Below, piece after piece: positions 8,609 to 17,885 of a DNA stretch of 64,000 nucleotides. How positions within the stretch are numbered: the stretch's first letter is position 1; every line of letters starts with the position of its first letter. The stretch is from Mesobacterium_A sp034670065 (GTDB taxonomy: Bacteria > Pseudomonadota > Alphaproteobacteria > Rhodobacterales > Rhodobacteraceae): positions 124,001 through 188,000 of the forward strand of contig JAXMOG010000006.1 of NCBI GenBank assembly GCA_034670065.1. The letters run 5' to 3'. The notes under the pieces were generated by a model. The model was not told the origin of the DNA. It made no database searches and saw nothing but the letters and a program-made list of their open reading frames with translations. The translations under genes were made by a program, and so were the position numbers.

Positions 8609-11122
8609 TCAGAGGCTACGTTCGACTTCTTCACGCTCGAAGATTTCGATCACATCTCCAGCGCGAATGTCTTCGTAGTTCTCGAAGGCCATGCCGCATT
8701 CCTGACCAGACTGAACTTCTGGCACTTCGTCTTTGAAGCGCTTCAAAGTTTTCAGCGTGCCCTCGTGGATCACAACGTTATCCCGCAGCAAACGTACACC
8801 AGCCGAACGGCGTGCAACGCCTTCGGTCACCAGACACCCAGCAACCTTGCCGACACCAGAAACCTTGAAGACCTCTTTGATATTGGCATAGCCAATGAAG
8901 TTTTCGCGGATTTCCGCAGACAGCAGGCCGGACGCAGCAGCGATCACGTCATCCACCAGGTCATAGATCACGCTGTAGTAGCGAATTTCTACGCCCTTCT
9001 GGTTGGCTACGTTCCGCGCCGTGGTATTTGCGCGGACGTTAAAGCCAAACACAGGTGCACCAGACGCTTCGGCAAGGCCGATGTCGGTTTCCGTGATGGC
9101 ACCAACACCCGAATGCAATACGCGAACGCGTACTTCATCGTTGCCGATTTTGTCCATCGCCTGAACAATTGCTTCGGCCGAACCCTGAACGTCTGCTTTG
9201 ACCAGAATAGGCAGCTCAGAGACGTTCTCGTCATCCTTTGCCTTCTGCATCAACTGTTCCAGGGTCGTCGCGGCACCGGCTGCGGCGCGCTTCTCTTTGG
9301 CAACGTTGTGACGATACTCTGCAATCTCACGCGCTTGCGCTTCGGTTGAGACGACGTTCAGTACATCACCGGCTTCTGGCGTGCCGTTCAGACCCAGCAC
9401 CTCTACAGGAACCGAGGGGCCTGCTTCTTCGACGCGTTCACCTTTGTCGTTAACCAGCGCACGGACCTTACCGTACTGCTCGCCCACAACGAAGATATCG
9501 CCCCGACGCAGCGTACCATTCTGAACCAGAACCGTCGCGACAGGGCCACGGCCCACGTCAAGCTGCGCTTCGATCACAGCACCTTGTGCCGAACGATCCG
9601 GGTTGGCTTTCAGTTCCAGAATTTCGGCCTGAAGCGCGATGGCTTCCAGCAGTTCATCCAGACCTTGACCAGTCACAGCCGAAACTTCGACGTCTTGCAC
9701 TTCACCAGACATCTTTTCGACGATCACTTCGTGTTGCAGCAGTTCAGTGCGCACTCTGTTCACGTCAGCAGATGGCTTGTCGATCTTGTTGATCGCCACG
9801 ATCATCGGCACCTTGGCCGCTTTCGCGTGGTTGATCGCCTCAATCGTCTGCGGCATCACGCTGTCATCAGCTGCAACAACCAGAACAACAACGTCTGTCA
9901 CCTGAGCCCCGCGCGAACGCATGGAGGTGAAGGCCGCGTGGCCCGGTGTATCGAGGAAGGACAGTACAGCCCCGTCCTTGGTTGTCACCTGATACGCACC
10001 GATGTGCTGCGTGATCCCACCAGCTTCGCCAGAGGTTACGCTGGTATCGCGGATCGCATCCAGCAAAGACGTTTTACCGTGGTCAACGTGACCCATGATG
10101 GTGATCACAGGAGGACGCGATTCCAGTTCCTCGGGCTTATCCTCGGTAACTTGGATCACATCTTCCACGTCAGCATCAGAGACGCGCACAACCTTGTGGC
10201 CAAATTCTTCGATGATCAGTTCCGCGGTATCAGCATCAATCGCTTGGTTCTGAGTCGCCATAATGCCGCTTTGCATCAGGGATTTCACAACGTCAGCAAC
10301 ACGTTCGGCCATCCGGTTGGCCAATTCACCAACAGTGATCGCCTCTGGCAGCCGAACTTCACGCACGATTTTTTCGCGCGGCTGGTTTTGACCCATCGCT
10401 TTTTGACGCGCACGCTCTTGCTTACGCTTCATTGCAGCCATGGATTTTTGACGACCACCTTCACCAGACAAAGCCTGATTCAGTGTCAGCTTGCCGGAAC
10501 GGCGTGCATTGTCATCACGTCCACGGGCATTGCGGCCACGCTCTTCGCGCTCACGCTCTGCTTTGCGGGGTTCTTGTGGTGCCGGTTTGTTGCCCGAGGG
10601 GCCAGCACGCTTTTCAGCGGGCGCGCCACCGGGTGCGGCTGCCGCAGGAGGAGCCTTAGGAGCAGGCGCAGCAGCACGTTTGGCCGCTTCAGCCGCCTCG
10701 CGCTTACGCTTTTCTTCTTCTTCGGTCTTCTTGCGTGCGCGCTCTTCGGCTTCCCGCTGTTCGCGCTCTTTTTGTTCTTTCTCAGCACGCTGGCGCTCTC
10801 GCTGCTCGATACGTGCTTTTTCTTCGTCAATGCGACGGGCCGCATCCTCTGCTTCGCGGGCTTTAGCAGCCTGCAATGCCTTCAGACGACGCTCCATTTC
10901 CGCGTCAGAGATACCCGCGGGGCGTTTCGAAGATGAATGGGTGTGATTACCGCCGGCGCCCGGCTTAGAGCCGCTGGCCGCAGGTTTTGGAACCACAACG
11001 CGTTTGCGTTTGGTTTCCACCACGACGTTTTTGGTGCGCCCATGGCTGAAGCTTTGCTTCACATTCCCCGACCGGGGTCCACCGCGCAGTCCCAAAGTTT
11101 TTTTACCGTCGTTATCGCTCAT
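8609..11122 (-). CDS. infB: translation initiation factor IF-2
   Basis: IF-2 is the GTPase that places fMet-tRNA on the 30S subunit. The 837-residue protein has a long charged, Ala/Glu/Arg/Lys-rich N-terminal half (about 1-250, low complexity, probably disordered and coiled), an IF2_N helical domain at about 255-310, then the G domain with GHVDHGKT at 344-351, DTPGH at 391-395 and NKID near 446, followed by domains II-IV ending at the initiator-tRNA-binding C2 module. It is the last gene of the rimP-nusA-ylxR-infB unit, 9 nt after ylxR, and is followed by a strong terminator. Confidence 0.98.
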   Translation of the reverse strand: MSDNDGKKTLGLRGGPRSGNVKQSFSHGRTKNVVVETKRKRVVVPKPAASGSKPGAGGNHTHSSSKRPAGISDAEMERRLKALQAAKAREAEDAARRIDEEKARIEQRERQRAEKEQKEREQREAEERARKKTEEEEKRKREAAEAAKRAAAPAPKAPPAAAAPGGAPAEKRAGPSGNKPAPQEPRKAEREREERGRNARGRDDNARRSGKLTLNQALSGEGGRQKSMAAMKRKQERARQKAMGQNQPREKIVREVRLPEAITVGELANRMAERVADVVKSLMQSGIMATQNQAIDADTAELIIEEFGHKVVRVSDADVEDVIQVTEDKPEELESRPPVITIMGHVDHGKTSLLDAIRDTSVTSGEAGGITQHIGAYQVTTKDGAVLSFLDTPGHAAFTSMRSRGAQVTDVVVLVVAADDSVMPQTIEAINHAKAAKVPMIVAINKIDKPSADVNRVRTELLQHEVIVEKMSGEVQDVEVSAVTGQGLDELLEAIALQAEILELKANPDRSAQGAVIEAQLDVGRGPVATVLVQNGTLRRGDIFVVGEQYGKVRALVNDKGERVEEAGPSVPVEVLGLNGTPEAGDVLNVVSTEAQAREIAEYRHNVAKEKRAAAGAATTLEQLMQKAKDDENVSELPILVKADVQGSAEAIVQAMDKIGNDEVRVRVLHSGVGAITETDIGLAEASGAPVFGFNVRANTTARNVANQKGVEIRYYSVIYDLVDDVIAAASGLLSAEIRENFIGYANIKEVFKVSGVGKVAGCLVTEGVARRSAGVRLLRDNVVIHEGTLKTLKRFKDEVPEVQSGQECGMAFENYEDIRAGDVIEIFEREEVERSL

Positions 11123-11131
11123 TAAGCTCTC

Positions 11132-11767
11132 TTATCCTTTCTGGCGGCCGCGCTGGCCGCTCTTTGCATCAGCGGATCTGATGCGAACGCCCTTCAAGCG
11201 TCGGGCCTCATCTACAACACGTTGCGTGAGTCCACCAGCGCGAAGCGCAGCATGTATCACAGTTTCTCGTCCAAAGGCCAGACCAAGTTCATTCGCGGTC
11301 AGCCATCCGATATACATTCCATTTTGTGGCGTGGATAATTTGGACTTTCCCCGTTCAGAACCGTCTTCGGCCTGAATCAGGATGCGTGTGTCGTCGCGCC
11401 ACAACCAATCTTTAACCTTTTCGTACCCTGCTACCGCATGACCCGATTTTCGAGCCAGGCTGATCAGATCAATCAGCCGCCGTTTCAGCTGTGTTTCGAC
11501 CTCATCCACCAAACCGTCCGGCACAGTGACCTGTGTTTTGGCAGCACGCGAGAACAGCTTTTTGTCGACAGCTTTTTCCAAAGCAGCCCTTTTGGCCGTG
11601 ACCCAAATGCCGCGGCCGGGCAATTTGCCCAGAATATCCGGCACGATCTGACCATCGGGGGACACAACAAAGCGTACCATATCCACGACCGGTTGCACAT
11701 CACCTGTGGCGATGCACTTCCGTTCTGGCCCAGCCAGTGTCGCAGCATTTGATCCGTCTTGTGTCAT
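11132..11767 (-). CDS. ylxR: YlxR/DUF448 RNA-binding protein with L7Ae-like C-terminal domain
   Basis: A 211-residue protein combining an N-terminal YlxR domain (about 10-90; motifs ERKCIATGDVQ and GKLPGRGIWV) with an L7Ae-like RNA-binding region (about 95-190, starting LIDLISLARKSGHAVAGYEKV). This two-domain form is usual in alphaproteobacteria between nusA and infB. YlxR proteins bind RNA and have been linked to ribosome or RNase P function, but the role here is not established. It lies 24 nt after nusA and 9 nt before infB. Confidence 0.93.
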   Translation of the reverse strand: MTQDGSNAATLAGPERKCIATGDVQPVVDMVRFVVSPDGQIVPDILGKLPGRGIWVTAKRAALEKAVDKKLFSRAAKTQVTVPDGLVDEVETQLKRRLIDLISLARKSGHAVAGYEKVKDWLWRDDTRILIQAEDGSERGKSKLSTPQNGMYIGWLTANELGLAFGRETVIHAALRAGGLTQRVVDEARRLKGVRIRSADAKSGQRGRQKG

Positions 11768-11791
11768 GCATCCCCCAAGGGTTGGCCTGTA

Positions 11792-13429
11792 TTATGCAGG
11801 CGTTTCTTCGCTGTCGGTATCGGCTTCGGCGTCGATATCTTCCAGCGTTTCTTCTTCGTTTGGTTCCAATTCGGTCGGATCAACCCAGCCCAACAGGACA
11901 CGGGCGGTCATGACCATTGTCTGCGCCTCTTCCAGAGACACATCGAAGGGCTCCAGAATGCCATCGTCTTTGGACCGTTCGCCGTTCACGGTGGTCCAGC
12001 CGCCGGCCAGTTCCCAGTCCGCGCAGGTGGCGAAATCTTCCAACGTCTTGATGCCGTCTTTGCCCAAAGCTTCCAGCATCTGGGGGCTGAGACCTTCGAA
12101 TTCAACCAAGCTGTCTTCCACGCCCAATTCGCGGGCGGCTTCCATTGCCTTGCGAGCCTGAGCTTCCAGGAATTCGCGGGCGCGGGCCTGAAGCTCTAGC
12201 GCAGTGCTGTCATCCACACCGTCGATAACCAGCAGTTCGCCAACTTCGACATAGGCAACTTCTTCCAGGTTGGTGAACCCTTCGGACACCAAAAGCTGGG
12301 CAAAGAATTCGTCGACGTCCAGCGTGTCCATGAACAGTTTGGTACGCAGTTCGAATTCGGCCTGACGACGCTTGGATTCTTCTTCCTCGGTCATGATGTC
12401 GATGTCGAGGCTGGTCAGTTGGCTGGCCAGACGCACGTTTTGACCACGACGGCCAATCGCCAGCGACAGCTGCTCATCCGGTACGACAACTTCGATGCGC
12501 TCTGCATCTTCGTCCAGAACCACTTTGGTCACTTCGGCCGGTTGCAACGCGTTCACCAAGAAGGTCGGCACATCTTCGTTCCACGGGATGATGTCGATCT
12601 TTTCGCCCTGCAGTTCGTTCACAACAGCCTGAACACGGCTACCGCGCATACCAACGCATGCGCCAACCGGGTCTATGCTGCCGTCATAAGACACAACTGC
12701 GATCTTCGCGCGCGAACCGGGGTCACGAGCAACTGCTTTGATCTCGATGATGCCGTCGTAGATTTCGGGCACTTCCATCTTGAACAGCTCGGCCATGAAT
12801 TCCGGTGCGGTACGGCTAAGGAAAATCTGCGGACCACGGGCTTCGCGGCGTACATCTTTGATGAAGCAACGTACACGGTCGTTCGGGCGATAGCTTTCGC
12901 GGCCGATCTTTTCGTTGCGGCGCAGGATGCCTTCACCACGGCCCACGTCTACGATCACATTGCCGTATTCCTCACGCTTGACGACGCCATTGATAATGGT
13001 GCCTGCGCGATCTTTGAATTCTTCGAACTGACGGTCACGTTCCGCTTCGCGGACTTTCTGCAAAATCACCTGCTTGGCCGATTGCGCAGCGATCCGGCCC
13101 AGTTCTACCGGTGGGACTTCCTCAACAAAGGTGTCACCGATCTGGGGGTTTTCCAGGTATTGCTTAGCGGTATCGACAGTCATCTCGGCTTGATAATTCT
13201 CAAGCTCTTCTTCGTCGACGACAGTGCGGACGCGGGTAAAGGTCGCGCGGCCAGTCTTGCGGTCAATGGACACGCGAATGTCCATTTCGCTGCCGTAGCG
13301 GCTTTTGGCGGCACGGGCCAGCGACTCTTCCATCGCTTCAATGACCAACGACGGGTCGATCATCTTTTCGCGCGCGACTGCTTCAGCGGTTTGCAGCAGT
13401 TCAAGCTGGTTCGCAGAGGTGATTGCCAT
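11792..13429 (-). CDS. nusA: transcription termination/antitermination factor NusA
   Basis: NusA binds RNA polymerase and nascent RNA and modulates pausing, termination and antitermination. The 545-residue protein shows the N-terminal polymerase-binding domain (1-130), an S1 domain (about 135-200, GTIINGVVKREEYGNVIVDVG), two KH domains (about 230-345; VGMRGSRVQAV and AIGRRGQNVRLA) and C-terminal acidic repeats, ending in a strongly acidic tail (EEETLEDIDAEADTDSEE). It follows rimP by 5 nt. The position permits autoregulation through the leader hairpin described upstream of rimP. Confidence 0.98.
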   Translation of the reverse strand: MAITSANQLELLQTAEAVAREKMIDPSLVIEAMEESLARAAKSRYGSEMDIRVSIDRKTGRATFTRVRTVVDEEELENYQAEMTVDTAKQYLENPQIGDTFVEEVPPVELGRIAAQSAKQVILQKVREAERDRQFEEFKDRAGTIINGVVKREEYGNVIVDVGRGEGILRRNEKIGRESYRPNDRVRCFIKDVRREARGPQIFLSRTAPEFMAELFKMEVPEIYDGIIEIKAVARDPGSRAKIAVVSYDGSIDPVGACVGMRGSRVQAVVNELQGEKIDIIPWNEDVPTFLVNALQPAEVTKVVLDEDAERIEVVVPDEQLSLAIGRRGQNVRLASQLTSLDIDIMTEEEESKRRQAEFELRTKLFMDTLDVDEFFAQLLVSEGFTNLEEVAYVEVGELLVIDGVDDSTALELQARAREFLEAQARKAMEAARELGVEDSLVEFEGLSPQMLEALGKDGIKTLEDFATCADWELAGGWTTVNGERSKDDGILEPFDVSLEEAQTMVMTARVLLGWVDPTELEPNEEETLEDIDAEADTDSEETPA

Positions 13430-13434
13430 CTCTC

Positions 13435-14001
13435 TTAGTCCTCCTCAGGCCCTTCGGCCTCGATTTCGTCGAATTTGGTTTCGTCTGGTTGCGCATCCTT
13501 GCGCGCTTTCAACATCTCGCGGATCAGTTCGTCGGTCAGAACCAGCTTGGCGTCGGACAGCCAGTCAAAGTTCAGCCCGATCGTCCCTTCTTCCACGTTT
13601 ATCAGCACTTCGTCGTTTTCGACGCCGGCCAGAATGCCTTTGAAGCGTTTGCGGCCGCCCACAAGTTCTGTGGTTTCCAGCTTGGCTTCGTATCCTTCAA
13701 ACGTCTCAAAGTCTTTCAGACGTGTCAGGGGGCGGTCGATACCGGGGCTGGAAACTTCCAGCGCATAGGTATCCAGAATGGGGTCTTCGACATCCAAGAT
13801 GGCGCTGACCGCCGTCGAGATTTCGGCGCACTCATCAACCTCAATCCCACCTTGGGGACGTTCGGCCATGATCTGCAATGTTGCGACCTTGCCGCTCAGC
13901 AGTCGAATGCGCACCAACTCAAAACCCATGTCTTCGATGACAGGGGTGACAATTTCGGCCAGACGCCGGTCTAGGGCGGCTTTGGCGATAAGGTCCGACA
14001 T
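13435..14001 (-). CDS. rimP: ribosome maturation factor RimP
   Basis: RimP helps 30S subunit maturation. The 188-residue protein begins MSDLIAKAALDRRLAEIVTP and contains the conserved block ILDTYALEVSSPGIDRPLT, diagnostic for the family, followed by the SH3-like C-terminal domain. The C-terminal tail is acidic. It is the first gene of the nusA-infB operon. No strong ribosome site precedes the ATG; instead a terminator-like hairpin ends 20 nt upstream, so initiation may depend on leader folding. Confidence 0.96.
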   Translation of the reverse strand: MSDLIAKAALDRRLAEIVTPVIEDMGFELVRIRLLSGKVATLQIMAERPQGGIEVDECAEISTAVSAILDVEDPILDTYALEVSSPGIDRPLTRLKDFETFEGYEAKLETTELVGGRKRFKGILAGVENDEVLINVEEGTIGLNFDWLSDAKLVLTDELIREMLKARKDAQPDETKFDEIEAEGPEED

Positions 14002-14021
14002 AAGCAGTATGATCCAAGCAC

Positions 14022-14044
14022 AAAAAAACGGGCTCGCGGCCCGT
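14022..14044 (-). promoter_or_regulatory. terminator-like hairpin (putative attenuator) in the rimP leader
   Basis: On the minus strand ACGGGC, a 5-nt loop CGCGA, and GCCCGT form a perfect 6-bp stem directly followed by a run of T (seven counting the last stem base). It lies 20 nt before the rimP ATG, with no recognisable minus-strand gene upstream that it could terminate. This suggests a transcription attenuator for rimP-nusA-ylxR-infB. Confidence 0.6.
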
Positions 14045-14457
14045 CGAACTTTCCGGTGGAGCTTTTGGACAGTGTCCGTCGCGCCGCTGTTGGCGTGGAT
14101 ATAGGCCGGGCGTGCTGAGTCTGCAAGGGAAATGCACCGGCCCGCAAAATATTCCGTTTCGCGGCCTTTCTTCCGCGGTGGTCAAACTGAAATCTGAACG
14201 CGGTTGGGAAACCAGTTTGCAGACCAAAAATTGTCTGTTTGGGCCAAAGCGGTTGCTCAACGGTTGGCTGCAAAATGGTCTGTTTGACCTGCGCTTTGGG
14301 TGGCCGGCATGAAGAGCACTTGCAATACGCTTAACCGGGGATCGCGTGTTTCGGATGTGTGAATACAGAACTGGTCTGTCTTGTTTGATATCGCTAACCT
14401 TGTTTCGATCCTTGCGTTACCAGTGCAGAAGGATTGCCGTTTCTGAGGAGAGCCGCC
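14045..14457. other. divergent intergenic region between rimP and the AGE isomerase gene
   Basis: About 410 bp hold the promoters of two divergent units and the rimP leader. I see no credible gene; the short open frames have no ribosome sites or family resemblance. No clear -35/-10 pair can be assigned by eye. Confidence 0.5.
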
Positions 14458-15702
14458 ATGACCGCCAGCCTAAAACTTGCCGATCCGTCAAATACGGGCC
14501 CATGGCTGGACGATCCGGTTCATCGCAAATGGCTGATGGCGGATGCACGCCGACAATTTGCGTTTTTTGATGGCAGCCTGCGTGCGTATGGTGGGTTTGA
14601 CGTGCTGGATTGGGCAGGCAATCCGCTGCCGCGTGCTGGTCAGGAACTGCACACAACCACGCGGATGATACATTCTTATGTGTTGGCAAAATCGATTGGT
14701 CACGCGGGCGCCGATACCATGATCGATGCGGGTATGGCGTATCTTTGGGCCAAACATCGCGATACCCAGCATGGTGGATACCTGTGGTCGGTAGATGAAT
14801 CGGGCATACAAGACGATATCAAACTGGCGTACGGGCATGTGTTTGTTTTACTTGCAGCCGCCAGTGCGCGGATGGCAGGGCATCCCGATGCGGACCGGTT
14901 GTTGGCTGATGCGGCGCAAGTCTTGGATGAACATTACTGGGATGAAGGTGCCGGCCTGCTGCGCGATGAGTTCGCCCGCGATTGGCAGCCCTTTTCCAGT
15001 TATCGCGGCATGAACGCCAATATGCATGGGGTCGAGGCTATGCTGGCCGCGTATGAGGCCACGGGCGATGATCTGTGGCTGTCGCGCGCGGGGCGGATAC
15101 TGACGTTCTTTACCGCACGGATGGCGCCGCAGAACCAATGGCGCATTCCAGAACATTACACTGACGACTGGACCGTTGACCCGGACTACTCTGGCAATCC
15201 GATGTTCCGGCCTGCCGGCACAACCCCCGGCCATTCGCTGGAACTGGGACGGTTGTTGATTCAACACTGGGATTTATCGGGACGGCCAGACTCAGATTCG
15301 CCGCAGCGGGCACGGCACCTGATCGAAACAGCGATGCAGGATGCTTGGCTGCCAGATGGTGGTTTGGCCTATACGCTGGATTTGACCGGGCAGGTTTCGA
15401 TCGCTGATCGTTACTGGTGGCCGGTGACAGAAGCGATAGGTGCGCTGGCGAGTTTGCAAAAACTGGGCGGGACATCTGATGACGAAGCGGGGTATCGCAA
15501 AGCATGGCGTTTTGCCGATGAATGCTTTGTAGACCATCAGGCGGGCGGATGGTTTCCGGAATTGGATGCAAGCAACCAGCCGACAGCCCGGCAGTTCCAA
15601 GGGAAGCCCGATATTTACCATGCGATTCAGGCTGATCTTTTTCCGCTGACACCCGGCGTCTCACGCTATGTCGACGATTTGGCTGGGTTGGGCGATCTAT
15701 AG
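14458..15702 (+). CDS. AGE-family sugar epimerase/isomerase
   Basis: A 414-residue (alpha/alpha)6-barrel enzyme of the N-acylglucosamine 2-epimerase / mannose isomerase superfamily. Recognisable family features are RMIHSYVLAK near residue 70, NMHGVEAMLAAYEATGD near 185 and PGHSLELGRLL near 260, with the conserved His residues used as acid/base catalysts. It would interconvert an aldose and ketose (mannose-fructose, or sulfoquinovose-sulfofructose) or epimerise a sugar at C2; substrate cannot be fixed from sequence. ATG 14458 is preceded by GAGGAGAG; a longer reading from 14434 lacks a site. It stands alone with no sugar transporter or kinase nearby. Confidence 0.85.
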   Translation: MTASLKLADPSNTGPWLDDPVHRKWLMADARRQFAFFDGSLRAYGGFDVLDWAGNPLPRAGQELHTTTRMIHSYVLAKSIGHAGADTMIDAGMAYLWAKHRDTQHGGYLWSVDESGIQDDIKLAYGHVFVLLAAASARMAGHPDADRLLADAAQVLDEHYWDEGAGLLRDEFARDWQPFSSYRGMNANMHGVEAMLAAYEATGDDLWLSRAGRILTFFTARMAPQNQWRIPEHYTDDWTVDPDYSGNPMFRPAGTTPGHSLELGRLLIQHWDLSGRPDSDSPQRARHLIETAMQDAWLPDGGLAYTLDLTGQVSIADRYWWPVTEAIGALASLQKLGGTSDDEAGYRKAWRFADECFVDHQAGGWFPELDASNQPTARQFQGKPDIYHAIQADLFPLTPGVSRYVDDLAGLGDL

Positions 15703-15874
15703 GCGCATATTGGCGATGTGTTCTTTCCCAAATAGACCGCGTGACAGGTGCGTGGCGGGGGAAATGATGATGCCAGGCAGAATCGACAGCTGTGCGCTGA
15801 AGGCGCGATATTGCGGAAACTGAGGTGAAAGAGATGAACTTGGCGCCAACAAATCTGTAAGTCTTTGAGATTGT

Positions 15875-15951
15875 TGGTAGCGGAGGAGGGACTTGAACCC
15901 CCGACACGCGGATTATGATTCCGCTGCTCTAACCAACTGAGCTACTCCGCC
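15875..15951 (-). tRNA. tRNA-Met (anticodon CAT, elongator type)
   Basis: The reverse strand folds as a full cloverleaf: acceptor GGCGGAG/CTCCGCT (terminal G-U), D arm AGCTCAGTTGGTTAGAGC, anticodon stem GCGGA/TCCGC enclosing loop ATCATAA (anticodon CAT, complement at 15915-15917), T arm with TTCAAGT, and an encoded 3' CCA. The G1-U72 wobble and D-arm sequence fit elongator Met rather than initiator fMet; tRNA-Ile2 (CAT) usually looks different. Confidence 0.95.
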
Positions 15952-16016
15952 AGAACGTGGCGCTGGGTACGGCAGCGGCCGTTTCAGGTCAAGATGAAAA
16001 TTCACTCTTTTGCGGG

Positions 16017-17327
16017 TTACTTCACGATCTGCTCGTCCTTGACGAACATGTTGTCCCATGCACGGTCCACCAGTTCCGGTGTCATGCGATAGGGCAGGCC
16101 CTCAAAATCGCAAACAGAGATCATCTGATCAATCAGAAACACCGGCTGATAGTTGGAAAATACGTTGTCGATTGTCGGGTATTTGGTTTTCAACAAATGG
16201 ACCAAAGACGCTTCGTCCAGCTGCATTTTCTTTTTCCGCGCCACCAGGGCGAAGATTTTTAAAAAGTTTTCCTGGCTTGGTCCGTCGATTTTGATTTTGT
16301 AGAAAATCCGGCGCAACGCCGCTTGGTCAAAAATCTCATTTGGGTGGAAGTTGGTCGAGAAGATAACCAGCGTGTCAAAGGGCACTTCGAATTTTTCACC
16401 GGATTGCAGCGCCAGAATATCGCGGCCTTCTTCCAAAGGAACGATCCAACGGTTGACCAACGACTGCGGCGGTTCAACCTGACGTCCAAGGTCGTCCACG
16501 ATAAAGATGCCACCCGTTGATTTCAGTTGCAGCGGCGCCTGATAGGTTTTGGCCGTTGGGTTGTAGACAAGATCAAGCATCGATAGCGAAAGTTCACCAC
16601 CGGTGATCACTGTCGGCCGTTCACACAGCACATATCGGCTGTCAAAACGGGATTTGCGGCGTAGCTGGTTGGAATCGTCTTCGTCATGCTCTGCGGCGGA
16701 ATGCACGATTGGATCGTAGACTGTGATCACCTGACCAGAATATTCGATGGCGCGGGGGATGTAGATTTTATCCCCCATCGCATCGCGAATGCCGTTGGAG
16801 ATGGATGACTTACCGTTGCCGGGTGGGCCATACATCAGAATTGATCGACCAGAGCTGACGGCCGGTCCCAGATTTGACAGCAAATCCTCTGGCAAAACCA
16901 GATGGCCCATCGCATTGGTCAACTGTTCCCGCGTGATTTGAACATTTCGAATGGATTGCCGTTTGACCTGCTGTGCGTAGACGTCCAGCGGAACCGGCAT
17001 AGCGCCGAAGTATTCTGATTGGCTTAACGCGTCCATTGCGCGGGCCTTGCCACTGTCCGTTAACTGATACCCCATCTCGTTTGAGGTGTTCTGAATGCCG
17101 GTGGACCCTGTCGCTTCCAGCAGGGCCTGACTGCGTGCCATGTCGATCAGTTCTTGTGTGATCGGGGGCGGCAAGCAGATCGCTTTGGACAAAAGCCGGG
17201 TGCTGTTCAGGTTTTTCCGGAACAGGGTTTTTAGAACGATGTCACGCATCATGACCGGTGGCAGATGCATATCGTCCAGTGTGCGTGGCTGAGGGGGCGC
17301 CATCACCGAGGCGGTCTGCATGTTCAT
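16017..17327 (-). CDS. AAA-type ATPase with winged-helix-like N-terminal region
   Basis: A cytosolic ATPase of about 436 residues. The N-terminal 150 residues resemble a small helical/winged-helix region (AICLPPPITQELIDMARSQALLEAT), followed by an AAA core with Walker A GPPGNGKSS, Walker B FIVDDLGRQ, a sensor-1-like IFSTNFHP and an arginine-containing ALRRIFYKIKID. No protease, helicase or DNA-binding catalytic domain is attached. Related stand-alone ATPases occur in many roseobacters and have no assigned role. Upstream TTG (17369) or GTG (17360) starts are possible; the ATG at 17327 was preferred as the first ATG, but the ribosome site is weak, so the start is uncertain. It follows the tRNA-Met gene at some distance on the same strand. 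Confidence 0.8.
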   Translation of the reverse strand: MNMQTASVMAPPQPRTLDDMHLPPVMMRDIVLKTLFRKNLNSTRLLSKAICLPPPITQELIDMARSQALLEATGSTGIQNTSNEMGYQLTDSGKARAMDALSQSEYFGAMPVPLDVYAQQVKRQSIRNVQITREQLTNAMGHLVLPEDLLSNLGPAVSSGRSILMYGPPGNGKSSISNGIRDAMGDKIYIPRAIEYSGQVITVYDPIVHSAAEHDEDDSNQLRRKSRFDSRYVLCERPTVITGGELSLSMLDLVYNPTAKTYQAPLQLKSTGGIFIVDDLGRQVEPPQSLVNRWIVPLEEGRDILALQSGEKFEVPFDTLVIFSTNFHPNEIFDQAALRRIFYKIKIDGPSQENFLKIFALVARKKKMQLDEASLVHLLKTKYPTIDNVFSNYQPVFLIDQMISVCDFEGLPYRMTPELVDRAWDNMFVKDEQIVK

Positions 17328-17495
17328 GAGCGGGCCTGTCGCTTTGATAATTTGATCCACGACAATCAATTACAGCATTGTGGCAACACAAGGTCGGGCC
17401 AAAGACGGCACTGGGACAGGATCGAGGAATTCCCAAAAGCAACTGCGCGGGTTTGTCCTTTTGTGTCTCGTCAATAAAACCATACATTCACACCG

Positions 17496-17846
17496 ATGTT
17501 GAGACGACTGTCCACATACGCACGGCTGGCATTGGCGCTGGTCGTTTTGCTGACCAGTCAGCAAATGGCCATTGCACGTGGTTCGCCGGCTGCCGCCGGA
17601 ACCATGGTGATTTGTGGTGGTCAGGGCATTGTCACCATTACTGTCGATGCAGAGGGTAATCCGACTGGCGCGGTTCATATCTGTCCCGACTGCGCGATGT
17701 CGTTTTTCGCTTTCGACGGTGGAATGCCCGTATCTTTGGCGGTGTCGCTGCGTTGGGAACAGGTGAAATTCCAACAGGATTTCCTAAGGATCGCACCGCA
17801 ATTTCGTGTCCGCGCACAGGCGCGCGCACCACCTGTTTTCGTTTGA
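17496..17846 (+). CDS. small exported protein, DUF2946-like, next to the copper chaperone
   Basis: A 116-residue protein with an N-terminal hydrophobic signal (YARLALALVVLLTSQQMAIA) and a CPDCA pair in the middle, plus a basic Arg-rich tail. Composition and position just upstream of a PCu(A)C gene resemble DUF2946-type proteins found with copper-handling genes. A metal-binding role through the Cys pair is inference. No good ribosome site is visible before ATG 17496. It is 39 nt before the chaperone gene and probably co-transcribed. Confidence 0.65.
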   Translation: MLRRLSTYARLALALVVLLTSQQMAIARGSPAAAGTMVICGGQGIVTITVDAEGNPTGAVHICPDCAMSFFAFDGGMPVSLAVSLRWEQVKFQQDFLRIAPQFRVRAQARAPPVFV

Positions 17847-17885
17847 AGTTTCAGTCAAAATTCAAACGTATACAGGAAGAAAACG

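Noticed and set aside
9584..10936. 450-codon plus-strand open frame inside infB
   Set aside because: Antisense shadow of infB's GC-rich, charged coding sequence; no ribosome site and composition full of His/Phe/Arg runs unlike a real protein.
12419..13438. 339-codon plus-strand open frame opposite nusA
   Set aside because: Antisense of nusA; NusA conservation on the minus strand is unambiguous.
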